DNA from: Mycobacterium marinum
GTDB lineage: Bacteria; Actinomycetota; Actinomycetes; Mycobacteriales; Mycobacteriaceae
Direction of reading: 5' to 3'
Assembly: GCF_003391395.1 (NCBI RefSeq)
Contig: NZ_CP024190.1
Location: forward strand, 124,001 to 188,000
DNA: 64,000 bases
Shown here: one piece after another, positions 42,747 through 51,545 of the stretch
Position numbering within the stretch: the stretch's first letter is position 1
How the letters are laid out: each line of letters starts with the position of its first letter
Made by a program: the position numbers and the translations under genes
The notes under the pieces: generated by a model
The model's database searches: none
The model's input: the letters and a program-made list of their open reading frames with translations, nothing else
What the model was told of the DNA's origin: nothing

Positions 42747-43910
42747 GTGCTGGTGACTGTCGCGGTGGAGAACTACCGGTCGCTGCGCCAGCTGGTGGTC
42801 CCGCTACACCAGCTCAATGTGGTCACCGGTCCCAACGGAAGCGGCAAATCCAATCTCTACCGCGCGTTGCGCCTGATGGCCGACTCGGCCCGCAACGGGG
42901 CGGTGGCCGCGTTGGCCCGCGAAGGCGGGTTGAGTTCGACCATGTGGGCCGGGCCGGCGGTAATCGGCAAATCGGTGCGTCAGGGTCGCCACCAGGTCCA
43001 GGGGACGGTTCGCACCGATTCGGTTAGTTTGAAACTCGGCTTCGCCGGATCAGATTTCGGCTATGCGATGGATCTTGGTCTGCCGCAGGCGTCGATCAGC
43101 AAGTTCAAACTCGATCCCGAAGTCAAAGTGGAGGCGCTCTGGGTCGGGCCGGTGTGGCGCGGCGCCACGGCGATTGCCGAACGGGGTGGCCCGGTCGCGC
43201 GGCTGCGCGACGGTGACGACAACTGGCACCTGATCACCGATGCGCTGCGGCCCTTCGATTCGATGCTCAGTGAGTTGGCCGATCCGGTGCGGGCCCCGGA
43301 ACTCATCGAGATGCGTGAGCGCATCCGGAACTGGCGCTTTTATGATCACCTGCGCACCGATGCCGACGCACCCGCCCGGCAGGCCCGGATCGGTACCCGC
43401 ACCACGGTGCTCGGGCACGATGGGGCCGACCTGGCCGCCGCGTTGGAAACGATTCGCGAGATTGGCGACGAGGCGGCGCTCGATGAAGCCATCGATCGAG
43501 CATTTGAGGGCAGTCGGATAGACGTCGCCAGCGACAACGGCCGCTTTGAACTGGCGCTGAAACAGCCCGGAATGCTGCGGCCATTGGGTGCCGCGGAGCT
43601 CTCCGACGGAACACTGCGATATCTGCTGTGGAGCGCAGCCTTGCTGTCCCCTAGGCCGCCGCAGTTGCTGGTGCTCAACGAGCCCGAGACCAGCTTGCAC
43701 CCCGAGCTGCTGCCGGCGTTGGCGTCGCTGATCGCCACGGCCGCCCAACGCAGCCAGATAATCGTCGTTACCCATTCCGAGCCCCTGGTGGCGGGCCTGC
43801 AGCAGGCCGCGGAGGTGCACACCATCCGCCTGACCAAAGAACTCGGTGAAACCCGGATCGTGGGTCAGGGCATGCTCGATCAGCCGTCCTGGCATTGGCC
43901 GCCCCGCTAA
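42747..43910 (+). CDS. Predicted AAA ATPase, RecF/OLD type, stand-alone
   Basis: A 387-residue SMC-like ATPase: VAVENYRSLRQLVVPLHQLN, Walker A GPNGSGKSNLY, signature LSDGTLRYLLW, Walker B LLVLNEPETSLHPELLP, and the H-loop IVVTHSEPLV. This is the AAA_21 type found in OLD nucleases and toxin-like ATPases. There is no TOPRIM domain after it, and the next gene is on the other strand. GTG 42747. Function unknown; it could be a defence-related or repair ATPase. Confidence 0.8.
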   Translation: MLVTVAVENYRSLRQLVVPLHQLNVVTGPNGSGKSNLYRALRLMADSARNGAVAALAREGGLSSTMWAGPAVIGKSVRQGRHQVQGTVRTDSVSLKLGFAGSDFGYAMDLGLPQASISKFKLDPEVKVEALWVGPVWRGATAIAERGGPVARLRDGDDNWHLITDALRPFDSMLSELADPVRAPELIEMRERIRNWRFYDHLRTDADAPARQARIGTRTTVLGHDGADLAAALETIREIGDEAALDEAIDRAFEGSRIDVASDNGRFELALKQPGMLRPLGAAELSDGTLRYLLWSAALLSPRPPQLLVLNEPETSLHPELLPALASLIATAAQRSQIIVVTHSEPLVAGLQQAAEVHTIRLTKELGETRIVGQGMLDQPSWHWPPR

Positions 43911-43931
43911 CCGCTGATGGGCCGGACGCGC

Positions 43932-44702
43932 TCAGGATGCGGGCATGGTGCCGGTCAATATCAGCATCAGTACCAAGCCGGGCAGTGAGTTGGTCACTTG
44001 GTGCGCGACGATGCTTGCCCACAGGCCGCCGGAGTACAACCGGGCCAGCGCGATCGGGACGGCGATCACCAGCAGTAGCGGTGCTCGGGTGAACTCGAAG
44101 TGCGCCAGTGCGAACACCGCGGTGGAGACCACCAGCGCGACCCACTGCCCCCAACGCCGCTCCAGCGCTCCCCAGAGCAGCCCGCGGTAGAGGATCTCTT
44201 CACACAGCGGTCCAACGAACACGACGACGATGAACACGGCCACCGCCCACGGCCATGAGGCCCGGACGTCACCAAACACCTTGTATAGGGCCGAATTCGC
44301 GTCGGGTCCGGTGATCGAGGCGTAGAGCATGGACGCGGGCACACTGACCACCAGCCCGCCGAGACCGAAAACGAGTCCCAAGCGCACGTCGCGCCACGTC
44401 CCCCCCAGGCGTAGGTCGGTGCGGGGACCATTGCCCCGCCGCATCGTGATGAATACGGCCAGCCCCGCCGCGATGACCGTGGGAGCGGCCACCGCCAGTG
44501 AAATGAGCGCGGCGGACCGGGGCCCCGCGCTCGCCACGACGAGCGCCAACAACGTGGAGCTGAGTAGGTAGACCAGCTCTACCAGGACGAAGGCGCCCAG
44601 CCCCCAGCGATGTGCGGGCGCCGCGGTTGGCCGAAGGGCCGGCGCATCCGGCGTGCTCGACGAGGTGGGCAGCAACGGGTCATCGCCGGGTTCTGCTTGC
44701 AC
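43932..44702 (-). CDS. CPBP intramembrane metalloprotease
   Basis: A 256-residue, multi-pass membrane protein with the CPBP/Abi motifs: EEILYRGLLW (EExxxR), FALAHFEF (FxxxH) and IVAHQVTN (HxxxN). Family members process isoprenylated or other membrane proteins. The natural substrate is not known. It ends 22 bp from the convergent ATPase gene. Confidence 0.88.
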   Translation of the reverse strand: MQAEPGDDPLLPTSSSTPDAPALRPTAAPAHRWGLGAFVLVELVYLLSSTLLALVVASAGPRSAALISLAVAAPTVIAAGLAVFITMRRGNGPRTDLRLGGTWRDVRLGLVFGLGGLVVSVPASMLYASITGPDANSALYKVFGDVRASWPWAVAVFIVVVFVGPLCEEILYRGLLWGALERRWGQWVALVVSTAVFALAHFEFTRAPLLLVIAVPIALARLYSGGLWASIVAHQVTNSLPGLVLMLILTGTMPAS

Positions 44703-44729
44703 TGCCGTGACGCTAGCGCACTAGCCGCC

Positions 44730-45938
44730 TCAGCTGCGCCGGTCGACGTGAGCGGTGTGCTCGAGCAGGTCGGCCGCCATGGCAATGCTGTGGGCGGGTG
44801 GGGTCATCTGGGCCGCCACCGTGCGGGCACGGGCGATGTGCTGCGCGGCCAGGATGCCACCCAGGCCGGCGGCCAGCGACTCCGAAGTGGTTGCCGAAAA
44901 GGGCTGTCCGACACCGACTCCAAGCTGTTCGATGCCAGCGGCCCAGATCGGCTGATCGAGCCATAGCCAGCGAATCAGCATGGGGATGCCGGCGCGCAGG
45001 CCGGCTGCGGTGGTTCCGGCGCCCCCATGATGAACTATCGCGCGACAGGCCGGAAAGACCGCCGCGTGGTTGACCGCCGGTGCGACCATGACCTGCGGGG
45101 AATGCGGCATCTCGCCAAAGTCGTTCGGCCCGGCGCAGATCAGCGCCCGCTCACCCAGCTGAGCGCACGCGGCACTGATCATGGCGAACTGCTCCGCCGG
45201 CGAGGTCAACGGGGTGCTGCCAAAGCCGAAGTAGATCGGTGGGGCTCCTTCGGCAATCCAGGCGAGGATCGCGTCATCGTCATCGGTGGGCGACTGCAAC
45301 GTCAGCGCGCCGACGAATGGGTGTCGGCCATCGGCTTGCACCCACCGGCCCGGTGGTCCGGGCAGGACGATCTGGTCATAGGCCTGGATTTCGAGCGATC
45401 CCTGTTCCGCGACCCGCTGCGGGACGGATTCCGATGCCGGCGGCAGTCCCAGCGCCTGGCGTTGGGCGTCGTCGGCGGCTTTCGTTGCCAGCGTCGAGAG
45501 CATGCCCGCCGGCAATGCCGGTGCGGGGAAGAAGTGCAGCCCGGTCAGCGGAATGTCGTAGTACTCGGCGACATTGGCGGCCACCGCCTGCTCGTTGAAG
45601 CCGGCCACAAGCAGGTCGGCACCGTCCGCCAGCGCGGTCAGCGTCTCACTCTTGGCCGCGTTCACCCGGGTTAGGTGTTCAATGAGTTTGGGCACCATGG
45701 TGATTGGGTGCTGGGCCGTGGCCGCTAAGTCGCCAACCAGGTTCGCGGCGGGGTCCATCTGCTGGTGTGAATCGGGGCCATAGGCGACCGTGGTGAGCCC
45801 GGCCGACTCGAGGAAGCCGACCAGGTTGGGTGGGGCCGCCACCCACACCTCATGGCCACGTCGCAGCAGCTCGCGCGCGGCGGCGGCGCAGGGCTCAACG
45901 TCGCCGCGGCTTCCGTAGCTTGCGACCACAGCTTTCAT
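44730..45938 (-). CDS. UDP-glycosyltransferase (GT1/sterol glucosyltransferase-like)
   Basis: A 402-residue GT-B enzyme like the M. tuberculosis Rv1524/Rv1526c and gtf proteins that glycosylate lipids. The N-terminal fold starts MKAVVASYGSRGDVEPCAAA, and the sugar-nucleotide site is HHGGAGTTAAGLRAGIPMLI with the conserved DQP-like WLDQPIWA. It is expected to be cytoplasmic or peripheral. The acceptor is unknown. Confidence 0.87.
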   Translation of the reverse strand: MKAVVASYGSRGDVEPCAAAARELLRRGHEVWVAAPPNLVGFLESAGLTTVAYGPDSHQQMDPAANLVGDLAATAQHPITMVPKLIEHLTRVNAAKSETLTALADGADLLVAGFNEQAVAANVAEYYDIPLTGLHFFPAPALPAGMLSTLATKAADDAQRQALGLPPASESVPQRVAEQGSLEIQAYDQIVLPGPPGRWVQADGRHPFVGALTLQSPTDDDDAILAWIAEGAPPIYFGFGSTPLTSPAEQFAMISAACAQLGERALICAGPNDFGEMPHSPQVMVAPAVNHAAVFPACRAIVHHGGAGTTAAGLRAGIPMLIRWLWLDQPIWAAGIEQLGVGVGQPFSATTSESLAAGLGGILAAQHIARARTVAAQMTPPAHSIAMAADLLEHTAHVDRRS

Positions 45939-46006
45939 CGGCGGAAATCTCGGCTGCGAACGTCTACCGGATCATCAACGGCCGTCGGCGCTACCGCACC
46001 GAGTGC

Positions 46007-47218
46007 TCATCGGATGGGCAGCCCGGTCAGCGCTCGCGATATCACCAGGCGCTGGATCTCGCTGGTGCCCTCGAAGATGGTGAAGATCTTCGCATCGCGG
46101 TGCATCCGCTCAACGGGGTAGTCGCGGGTGTAGCCGTTGCCCCCGAGGATCTGAATGGCCTCGTCGGTGACGTAAACGGCGGTCTCACTTGCCACCAGCT
46201 TGGCCATCGATCCCTCCGCCGAATCGAAGTTGTGATTGTTGCGGGCCATCCATCCGGCTCGCCACACCAACAGACGCGCCGCATCGATGCGCGCTTTCAT
46301 GTCGGCTAGTTTGAACGCCACCGCCTGGAACTCGCCGATCTTGCGCCCGAATTGTTCGCGTTGGCAGGCGTATTCCAGGGCGTACTCATAGGCCGCTCGG
46401 GCCACGCCGACCGCCATTGCCCCTACGGTGGGCCGGGTGCGCTCAAAGGTCTTCATCGCGGCCTGCCCGCGCGCAGAGGCGCCGGACTTGACCCGAGCGA
46501 TGCGCGCCTCGAACTTCTCTCGCCCGCCGAGGATCGCGTCCTCGGGCAGACGCACGTTGTCGAGCACCACCTCAGCGGTGTGGGAAGCGCGGATGCCGTG
46601 CTTCTTGAACTTCTGCCCTTGGGTCAGGCCCTTGGTGCCGGGCGGGATCACGAACGTGGCCTGCCCGCGGGTGCCCAGTTCGGGGTGTACCGATACCACC
46701 ACGATGTGCACGTTGGCGATGCCGCCATTGGTCGCCCAGGTCTTGGTTCCGTTGAGAACCCACTCCCCGGCCGCCTCGTCGAAGTGCGCACGGGTGCGGA
46801 TGGCGCCGACGTCGGAGCCTGCGTCGGGTTCTGAGGAACAGAACGCTCCGAGCTTGGGATCGCCGGGGGTGCCAAACATCTCCGGCAGCCAGCGGCCCAG
46901 CTGTTCTGGAGTTCCATTGGCGGCCAGGGCCGCGGCGGCCAGCCCGGTGCCCATGATGGAAATCGCGATACCGGCATCGCCCCAGAACATCTCCTCGAAC
47001 GCGGCGAGAATGCCCACCCCGGACGGCTCGACGGACTGCTGGGCGAAGAAGTCGGGCGAGTAGAGCCCCACCTTCGCGGCCTCCTGGATCACCGGCCAGG
47101 GAGTCTCTTCACGTTCATCCCATTCTGCGGCGGCCGGACGGATGACATCGGCTGAAAATTTGTGCACCCAGTCGCGTACTTCGATCACGTCGTCGCTGAG
47201 TTCTAGTGAGAAGGTCAC
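46007..47218 (-). CDS. Acyl-CoA dehydrogenase
   Basis: A 403-residue acyl-CoA dehydrogenase: FCSSEPDAGSDVGAIRTRAH and WATNGGIANVHIV (FAD binding), REQFGRKIGEFQAVAFKLAD, and the C-terminal IFEGTSEIQRLVISRAL containing the catalytic Glu. GTG 47218 is chosen because AGGAG lies just upstream and the family homology starts there. It follows the TetR gene on the same strand by 28 bp, so it is probably under that regulator's control. Confidence 0.92.
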   Translation of the reverse strand: MTFSLELSDDVIEVRDWVHKFSADVIRPAAAEWDEREETPWPVIQEAAKVGLYSPDFFAQQSVEPSGVGILAAFEEMFWGDAGIAISIMGTGLAAAALAANGTPEQLGRWLPEMFGTPGDPKLGAFCSSEPDAGSDVGAIRTRAHFDEAAGEWVLNGTKTWATNGGIANVHIVVVSVHPELGTRGQATFVIPPGTKGLTQGQKFKKHGIRASHTAEVVLDNVRLPEDAILGGREKFEARIARVKSGASARGQAAMKTFERTRPTVGAMAVGVARAAYEYALEYACQREQFGRKIGEFQAVAFKLADMKARIDAARLLVWRAGWMARNNHNFDSAEGSMAKLVASETAVYVTDEAIQILGGNGYTRDYPVERMHRDAKIFTIFEGTSEIQRLVISRALTGLPIR

Positions 47219-47246
47219 AGTCTTACTCCTGGAATTTGTTGTCGGC

Positions 47247-47867
47247 CTAGGATTTTCTGGAGGGCGCGGGGTTGGTGTATTGAGAGAGCATGCTGACGGT
47301 CTGATTGACCCACGCCTCGAAGTAGCGGTTGTCATCGATGTTTCCGGGCGAGCGACCGGTCAGTGCCTGCAGCGTCGCGGCGTAGGACAGCGAGGCGATG
47401 GCGACGCTGGCCGCCGCTTCGGGATCGGGTATTCGGGTGCGGCCCGACCGGTTGGACGCCGCCAGTTCGTCGGCGAATCGCTGGTAGGCGTTGTCGGTGA
47501 TGATCTGCCAGGTTTTCTCGTCGAGGTCACCGAGTGCACCGGGCTCGCGCAGCATCACCTTGAGTAAATCCTCGCTCTGTTTCAGGTTGGTCCAGATGAG
47601 GTGTCCGGCGGTTCGCACCGCCTGCTCCACACCGCCGGGCTCGCCGGCGTCGTACTGCTCGCGCGCTGCCACGATGCTGTCGATGCGGTGCTCAACCGCG
47701 GCCTCGAGCAGCTCGTGTTTGGAGCCGAAGTGCTTGTACAACGCGCCAGATCCCGGCGCGAGGCCCGAGGAGCGCTGGATGTCGGCGACCGACGTCGCCG
47801 CGTAGCCCTTGGCGGCAAAGAGCTTCAGTGCCGCCGAGAGCAGGCGATCTCGTCCGGACGTGGACAT
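47247..47867 (-). CDS. TetR family regulator of the adjacent acyl-CoA dehydrogenase
   Basis: A 206-residue TetR protein: LKLFAAKGYAATSVADIQRS followed by LAPGSGALYKHFGSKHELL. ATG 47867 is two bases from the upstream palindrome, so the operator overlaps the translation start region. The downstream acyl-CoA dehydrogenase is the likely regulated gene. A fatty acyl-CoA ligand is plausible. Confidence 0.88.
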   Translation of the reverse strand: MSTSGRDRLLSAALKLFAAKGYAATSVADIQRSSGLAPGSGALYKHFGSKHELLEAAVEHRIDSIVAAREQYDAGEPGGVEQAVRTAGHLIWTNLKQSEDLLKVMLREPGALGDLDEKTWQIITDNAYQRFADELAASNRSGRTRIPDPEAAASVAIASLSYAATLQALTGRSPGNIDDNRYFEAWVNQTVSMLSQYTNPAPSRKS

Positions 47868-47868
47868 G

Positions 47869-47888
47869 GTGAGAGAGTACTCACTCAC
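47869..47888. promoter_or_regulatory. 20-bp near-perfect palindrome, TetR operator
   Basis: GTGAGAGAGTACTCACTCAC has a single mismatched pair. It abuts the TetR start codon. Confidence 0.75.
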
Positions 47889-47943
47889 CTCGTCGGACGC
47901 AAGTGCTCTGCGCCACCAGTACCTGGTAGAACGCCAGTACGCC

Positions 47944-49161
47944 CTAGAAGAAGAACCCGGCGTGGGGCGCATCTGGCGCCGCGAACAGCTGATCGGCAAC
48001 GGCAAGTGCGGTCGGGTCCTCGCACCGGGCTAAACCTGCCATGGCGAGGTCGCGCCAACGCGCGCCACCGAGCAAGACGGCGGCAAGTCCTGCAACGTCG
48101 AGGTGCAACGCGGGACGCCGACTCGTCGGTTCGGCCCCGTCGCCCGAGATGGTGAAGTGACCCGAGTTGCCGGCCAGCAAGGGATCATCGATCGCGATGG
48201 TGACGGTGCCATCGCCGTAATAACGCCGGGCGGCCAAGGCGGCCCGGACATCGATCACGCGCAGCCACGTCTCGTCATGCACCGCCGTCACCTTCATGGC
48301 CCGCCGATCAACAAGCAGCCAGGGCAGCGGATCGTCCAAAGGCAGCATCCAGAAGACCACGCGGTCAATCAGATCGAGTCCGAACAGGAAACGCAGCAAT
48401 CCAAGATAGGCCGCACCGGTCGGCGCGAAGAAGTCCTCGACCACGATGGTGTGTTGGTCGGCGACGAACCACTTCTCGGTGTCGATGGGGCGGTAGCGGA
48501 CGAATCCCGTCTCCCGCCCGGGCTCGCCGTGGACTGCGATATACGAAGGCCCCGACGATGTTTCGGCGCGCAGTCGCTGGAAATGCCACCAAACCCCCGG
48601 GCGGTCAATGGTTCCCGGTCGTGACGGCCGATTCCTCGCGTAGATCCCGGCAAGGACGTCCCAGCTGTCGGCGGTGTCGAGTAGCCGCACCGGTCCGCCG
48701 GTTCCGACTCCCGGGCGCAACGTCGCCCGTGCCGTCTGGATTTCAACGCTCTGCGCTGAACTGGCCACGCCGTAGCCAAACCGTTCATAGATGGTTGCCT
48801 CCGAGGCTCGCAGCGTCGCCACCGTCTCGCCCCGTGCGGCGAAGTCGCGTAGCTGATGGCTCATCAGCTCGGTGGCGATGCCGTGGCGGCGAAACGTCGG
48901 CAGCACGCCGATGCGCGTCACGGCGGCATGGCGCACGATCGCTCCGCCGGGCAGGGTCAGGTCGCTGGTGGCGGCGTCGGCGGTACCGACCAGTTGCTCA
49001 TCGATGAATGTGCCCACGGTTCGCCCGGGCTCGAGAAGCGTGGTGATCTGGCCCGGCGACAGGTTCGGCATGGGGGGTAGGCCGACCATGGCGATGCGGA
49101 ACACTTTGCCCGCCGCCATCAGGTCTTGCTCGGTGTCGAGAACGCGGATGTTGGTGCTCAC
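47944..49161 (-). CDS. eis: Eis-family GNAT N-acetyltransferase
   Basis: A 405-residue Eis-type acetyltransferase with two GNAT halves and an SCP2-like C-terminal domain. The acetyl-CoA site is IGVLPTFRRHGIATELM. The catalytic Tyr is Y125 in IYERFGYG, matching Tyr126 of Eis. The chain ends in Phe, the carboxylate base used by Eis. Eis acetylates amines, including aminoglycosides and host peptides. The sequence here is Eis-like but may be an Eis paralogue rather than the Rv2416c orthologue. ATG 49161. Confidence 0.87.
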   Translation of the reverse strand: MSTNIRVLDTEQDLMAAGKVFRIAMVGLPPMPNLSPGQITTLLEPGRTVGTFIDEQLVGTADAATSDLTLPGGAIVRHAAVTRIGVLPTFRRHGIATELMSHQLRDFAARGETVATLRASEATIYERFGYGVASSAQSVEIQTARATLRPGVGTGGPVRLLDTADSWDVLAGIYARNRPSRPGTIDRPGVWWHFQRLRAETSSGPSYIAVHGEPGRETGFVRYRPIDTEKWFVADQHTIVVEDFFAPTGAAYLGLLRFLFGLDLIDRVVFWMLPLDDPLPWLLVDRRAMKVTAVHDETWLRVIDVRAALAARRYYGDGTVTIAIDDPLLAGNSGHFTISGDGAEPTSRRPALHLDVAGLAAVLLGGARWRDLAMAGLARCEDPTALAVADQLFAAPDAPHAGFFF

Positions 49162-49300
49162 CCGGCCATCATGTCGCGTCCGCGCGAGGCTGGTCTGCAG
49201 TGCGTCAGGATCGGGTCATGCGCGCCGACGGCATGGGCCCGAGTGTCCGGCCGAAATTGCCGTCTGGGGCAATTTTTCCCCAGGGTCGCGCAGTCGCTTT

Positions 49301-49867
49301 CTATCCCGTTTGCGTAGCGAGACGGAAGTCCAGGATTTTCAACGTCTGCTCGGCCCACTGAATATTTGCCTGCTCGAAGGAAATTCCGCGCAGCAGCGTC
49401 AGGTAAGGGCCTATCCGTTCGGCCTGGGTCAAGTATTCTTGCTCGGTGCGGCCGTCCAGCATGCGCCTGCGCGCCCGCTCGTAGCGCTCCAGTTTTGCCG
49501 TGGCCCATTGCAGTAGCTCGACAACGAATTCCCGAACGGCGTCGATGTTTCCGGCATCGCAGGCCTGAATTTTGATGAGCAGTTCGTCGCGAATCACCGC
49601 GGGCTTGGGCGGCTTGCTGGTGAACTGCAGGATTGCCGCACGACCTGACTCGGTCAACGAGTGCATGCGCTTGTTGGGCCGGCGCTCTTGGTGGACTACA
49701 CGGGCCTGAATGAGCCCCTGCTCGGTCAGGCGTTCGAGCTCGCGATACAGCTGCTGTGGTGTGGCCATCCAGAAGTTCGCCATCGAGGCGTCGAACTCTT
49801 TCGCGAGGTCATATCCGGACGACTCGCCTTCCAAGAGGGCAGCCAAAACCGCGTCACGGAGTGACAT
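49301..49867 (-). CDS. PadR family transcriptional regulator
   Basis: A 188-residue PadR/Vir-type regulator: SLRDAVLAALLEGESSGYDL, then PQQLYRELERLTEQGLIQAR, followed by a C-terminal coiled-coil dimer domain (LLQWATAKLERYERARRRML). ATG 49867 (MSLRDAV) is the natural start. It is divergent from the SnoaL-like and LLM genes, which it likely controls. Confidence 0.87.
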   Translation of the reverse strand: MSLRDAVLAALLEGESSGYDLAKEFDASMANFWMATPQQLYRELERLTEQGLIQARVVHQERRPNKRMHSLTESGRAAILQFTSKPPKPAVIRDELLIKIQACDAGNIDAVREFVVELLQWATAKLERYERARRRMLDGRTEQEYLTQAERIGPYLTLLRGISFEQANIQWAEQTLKILDFRLATQTG

Positions 49868-49951
49868 CTGGCCAATGATACATGGCAAGAAAGATCTGGC
49901 GAACTGGCTTCGTGAGTGGTTCGCTCGCTATGGGCGCGACGGCGGCTACCT

Positions 49952-49980
49952 AAAAATATGAATATTCGATAAATACACTA
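49952..49980. promoter_or_regulatory. AT-rich patch with GAATATTC palindrome
   Basis: In high-GC surroundings this segment, containing GAATATTC at 49960-49967, stands out between the divergent PadR and SnoaL-like genes. It is a weak candidate PadR operator and promoter. Confidence 0.35.
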
Positions 49981-49994
49981 GGTGGAGGTGTTTG

Positions 49995-50426
49995 ATGCAT
50001 CCGTTCCGTAAGGCGGTTGAAGAACGTGATGTGACAGCCGTTGAGGCGATGCTGGCCGACACGGTGGTCTTTACCAGCCCGGTAGTGTTCAAACCGTACG
50101 TGGGCAAAGCGATCACCGCAGCGCTGCTGCGCGGTGTTCTGCGGGTGTTCGAAGACTTTCGCTACATCCGCGAGATCGCCGACGGCAACGGACGCGACCA
50201 CGCCTTCGTGTTCGAGGCGACGATTGCCGGGGCTTCCGGGGCGTCGGGTAAGAAGGTCATGGGTTGTGACTTCCTGCATTTCAACGAGGACGGGCTGATC
50301 GATGACTTCATGGTGATGGTGCGGCCAATGTCGGGTGCCATGGCGTTGTCGGAGGCGATGGGCGCCCAGTTCGACCGGATCCAACAAGAGGCGCTGGAAC
50401 TGGCCCAGCAGTTCGCCGGGGCATAG
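49995..50426 (+). CDS. SnoaL/NTF2-like protein
   Basis: A 143-residue cone-shaped NTF2-like fold: MHPFRKAVEERDVTAVEAML, then FEDFRYIREI and FLHFNEDGLIDDFMVMVRP. Such proteins bind or isomerise small hydrophobic ligands. ATG 49995 follows GGAGGTG. It is 58 bp upstream of the LLM oxidoreductase on the same strand, so they form a transcript. Confidence 0.82.
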   Translation: MHPFRKAVEERDVTAVEAMLADTVVFTSPVVFKPYVGKAITAALLRGVLRVFEDFRYIREIADGNGRDHAFVFEATIAGASGASGKKVMGCDFLHFNEDGLIDDFMVMVRPMSGAMALSEAMGAQFDRIQQEALELAQQFAGA

Positions 50427-50484
50427 AACTTTCATCGCTTGGCTCCGCGCCGAGCGTGAACAAATTTGAGGAAGGGTGTTGGTC

Positions 50485-51525
50485 ATGCGAATCGGATTGG
50501 CCATCAATTACGCGGGCGGCTTCAAGGAGGTGGCCGCCGAAGTGGCCGACCTCGAACGTGCCGGACTGGACATCGTCTTTGTGCCCGAAGCGTATTCGTT
50601 CGACGCCGTCAGTGCTCTTGGATACCTGGCGGCCTGCACGGACCGCGTTCAGCTCGCCTCGGGCATCCTGCAGCTGTACACGCGGACGCCCACCTTGACG
50701 GCGATGACCGCGGCCGGGCTGGACTATGTATCCGACGGTAGGTTCACCCTTGGGCTCGGTGCCTCAGGTCCGCAAGTGATCGAAGGCTTTCACGGGGTGC
50801 CCTATGACGCCCCGATTGCGCGTACCCGCGAAATCATCGAGATTTGTCGTCAGGTGTGGCGCCGTGAGCGCCTGGAATATCAGGGTAAGCACTACACGAT
50901 CCCGCTACCGGCCGACCAGGGTACCGGGCTGGGCAAGCCACTCAAGATCATCAATCAGCCTGTGCGGGAGCGTATCCCGATCTTGCTAGCCGCGTTGGGG
51001 CCCAAGAACGTCGAGTTGGCGGCCGAAGTGGCCGAAGGCTGGCAGCCCATCTTCTACCTGCCGGAGAAGGCCCAAGATGTCTGGGGCCAGGCGCTGGCGG
51101 CCGGCCGGGCCAAACGGGACCCGGCGTTGGGCGAACTCGACGTGTATGCCGGCCCGGTGCTGGCGATCGGTGACAACGTGGAATCCCTTCGCGAATTCGT
51201 GAAGCCGCATCTGGCGCTCTACATCGGGGGGATGGGTGCCAAGGGCAAGAACTTCTACCACATGCTGGCGACCAGATATGGCTACGGAGCCGAGGCGGAC
51301 CGAATCCAGCAGCTGTACCTGGCCGGGGACAAGGACGGCGCCGCCAAGGTTGTCCCAGACGAGCTGGTGCGAGACGTCAACCTGATCGGCACGCCAGGGT
51401 TCGTCAGGGACCGGCTGGCGGCGTTCCGCGAGTCCGGGGTCACGACATTGAATGTGGCGCCGATCGCGGAAACGGCTGCCGAGCGGGTGAAGCTCATCGA
51501 CACGCTTCGCCAACTGGTCGACTAG
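50485..51525 (+). CDS. LLM-class F420-dependent oxidoreductase
   Basis: A 346-residue luciferase-like monooxygenase family barrel: MRIGLAINYAGGFKEVAAEV, LASGILQLYTRTPTLTAM, GRFTLGLGASGPQVIEGFHG, and RIPILLAALGPKNVELAAEV. These match mycobacterial F420-dependent enzymes. ATG 50485 is preferred (GAGGAAGGG upstream). It pairs with the SnoaL-like gene; PadR control is inferred. Confidence 0.9.
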   Translation: MRIGLAINYAGGFKEVAAEVADLERAGLDIVFVPEAYSFDAVSALGYLAACTDRVQLASGILQLYTRTPTLTAMTAAGLDYVSDGRFTLGLGASGPQVIEGFHGVPYDAPIARTREIIEICRQVWRRERLEYQGKHYTIPLPADQGTGLGKPLKIINQPVRERIPILLAALGPKNVELAAEVAEGWQPIFYLPEKAQDVWGQALAAGRAKRDPALGELDVYAGPVLAIGDNVESLREFVKPHLALYIGGMGAKGKNFYHMLATRYGYGAEADRIQQLYLAGDKDGAAKVVPDELVRDVNLIGTPGFVRDRLAAFRESGVTTLNVAPIAETAAERVKLIDTLRQLVD

Positions 51526-51545
51526 GCGCCCGGGGCTTTTCCGGG

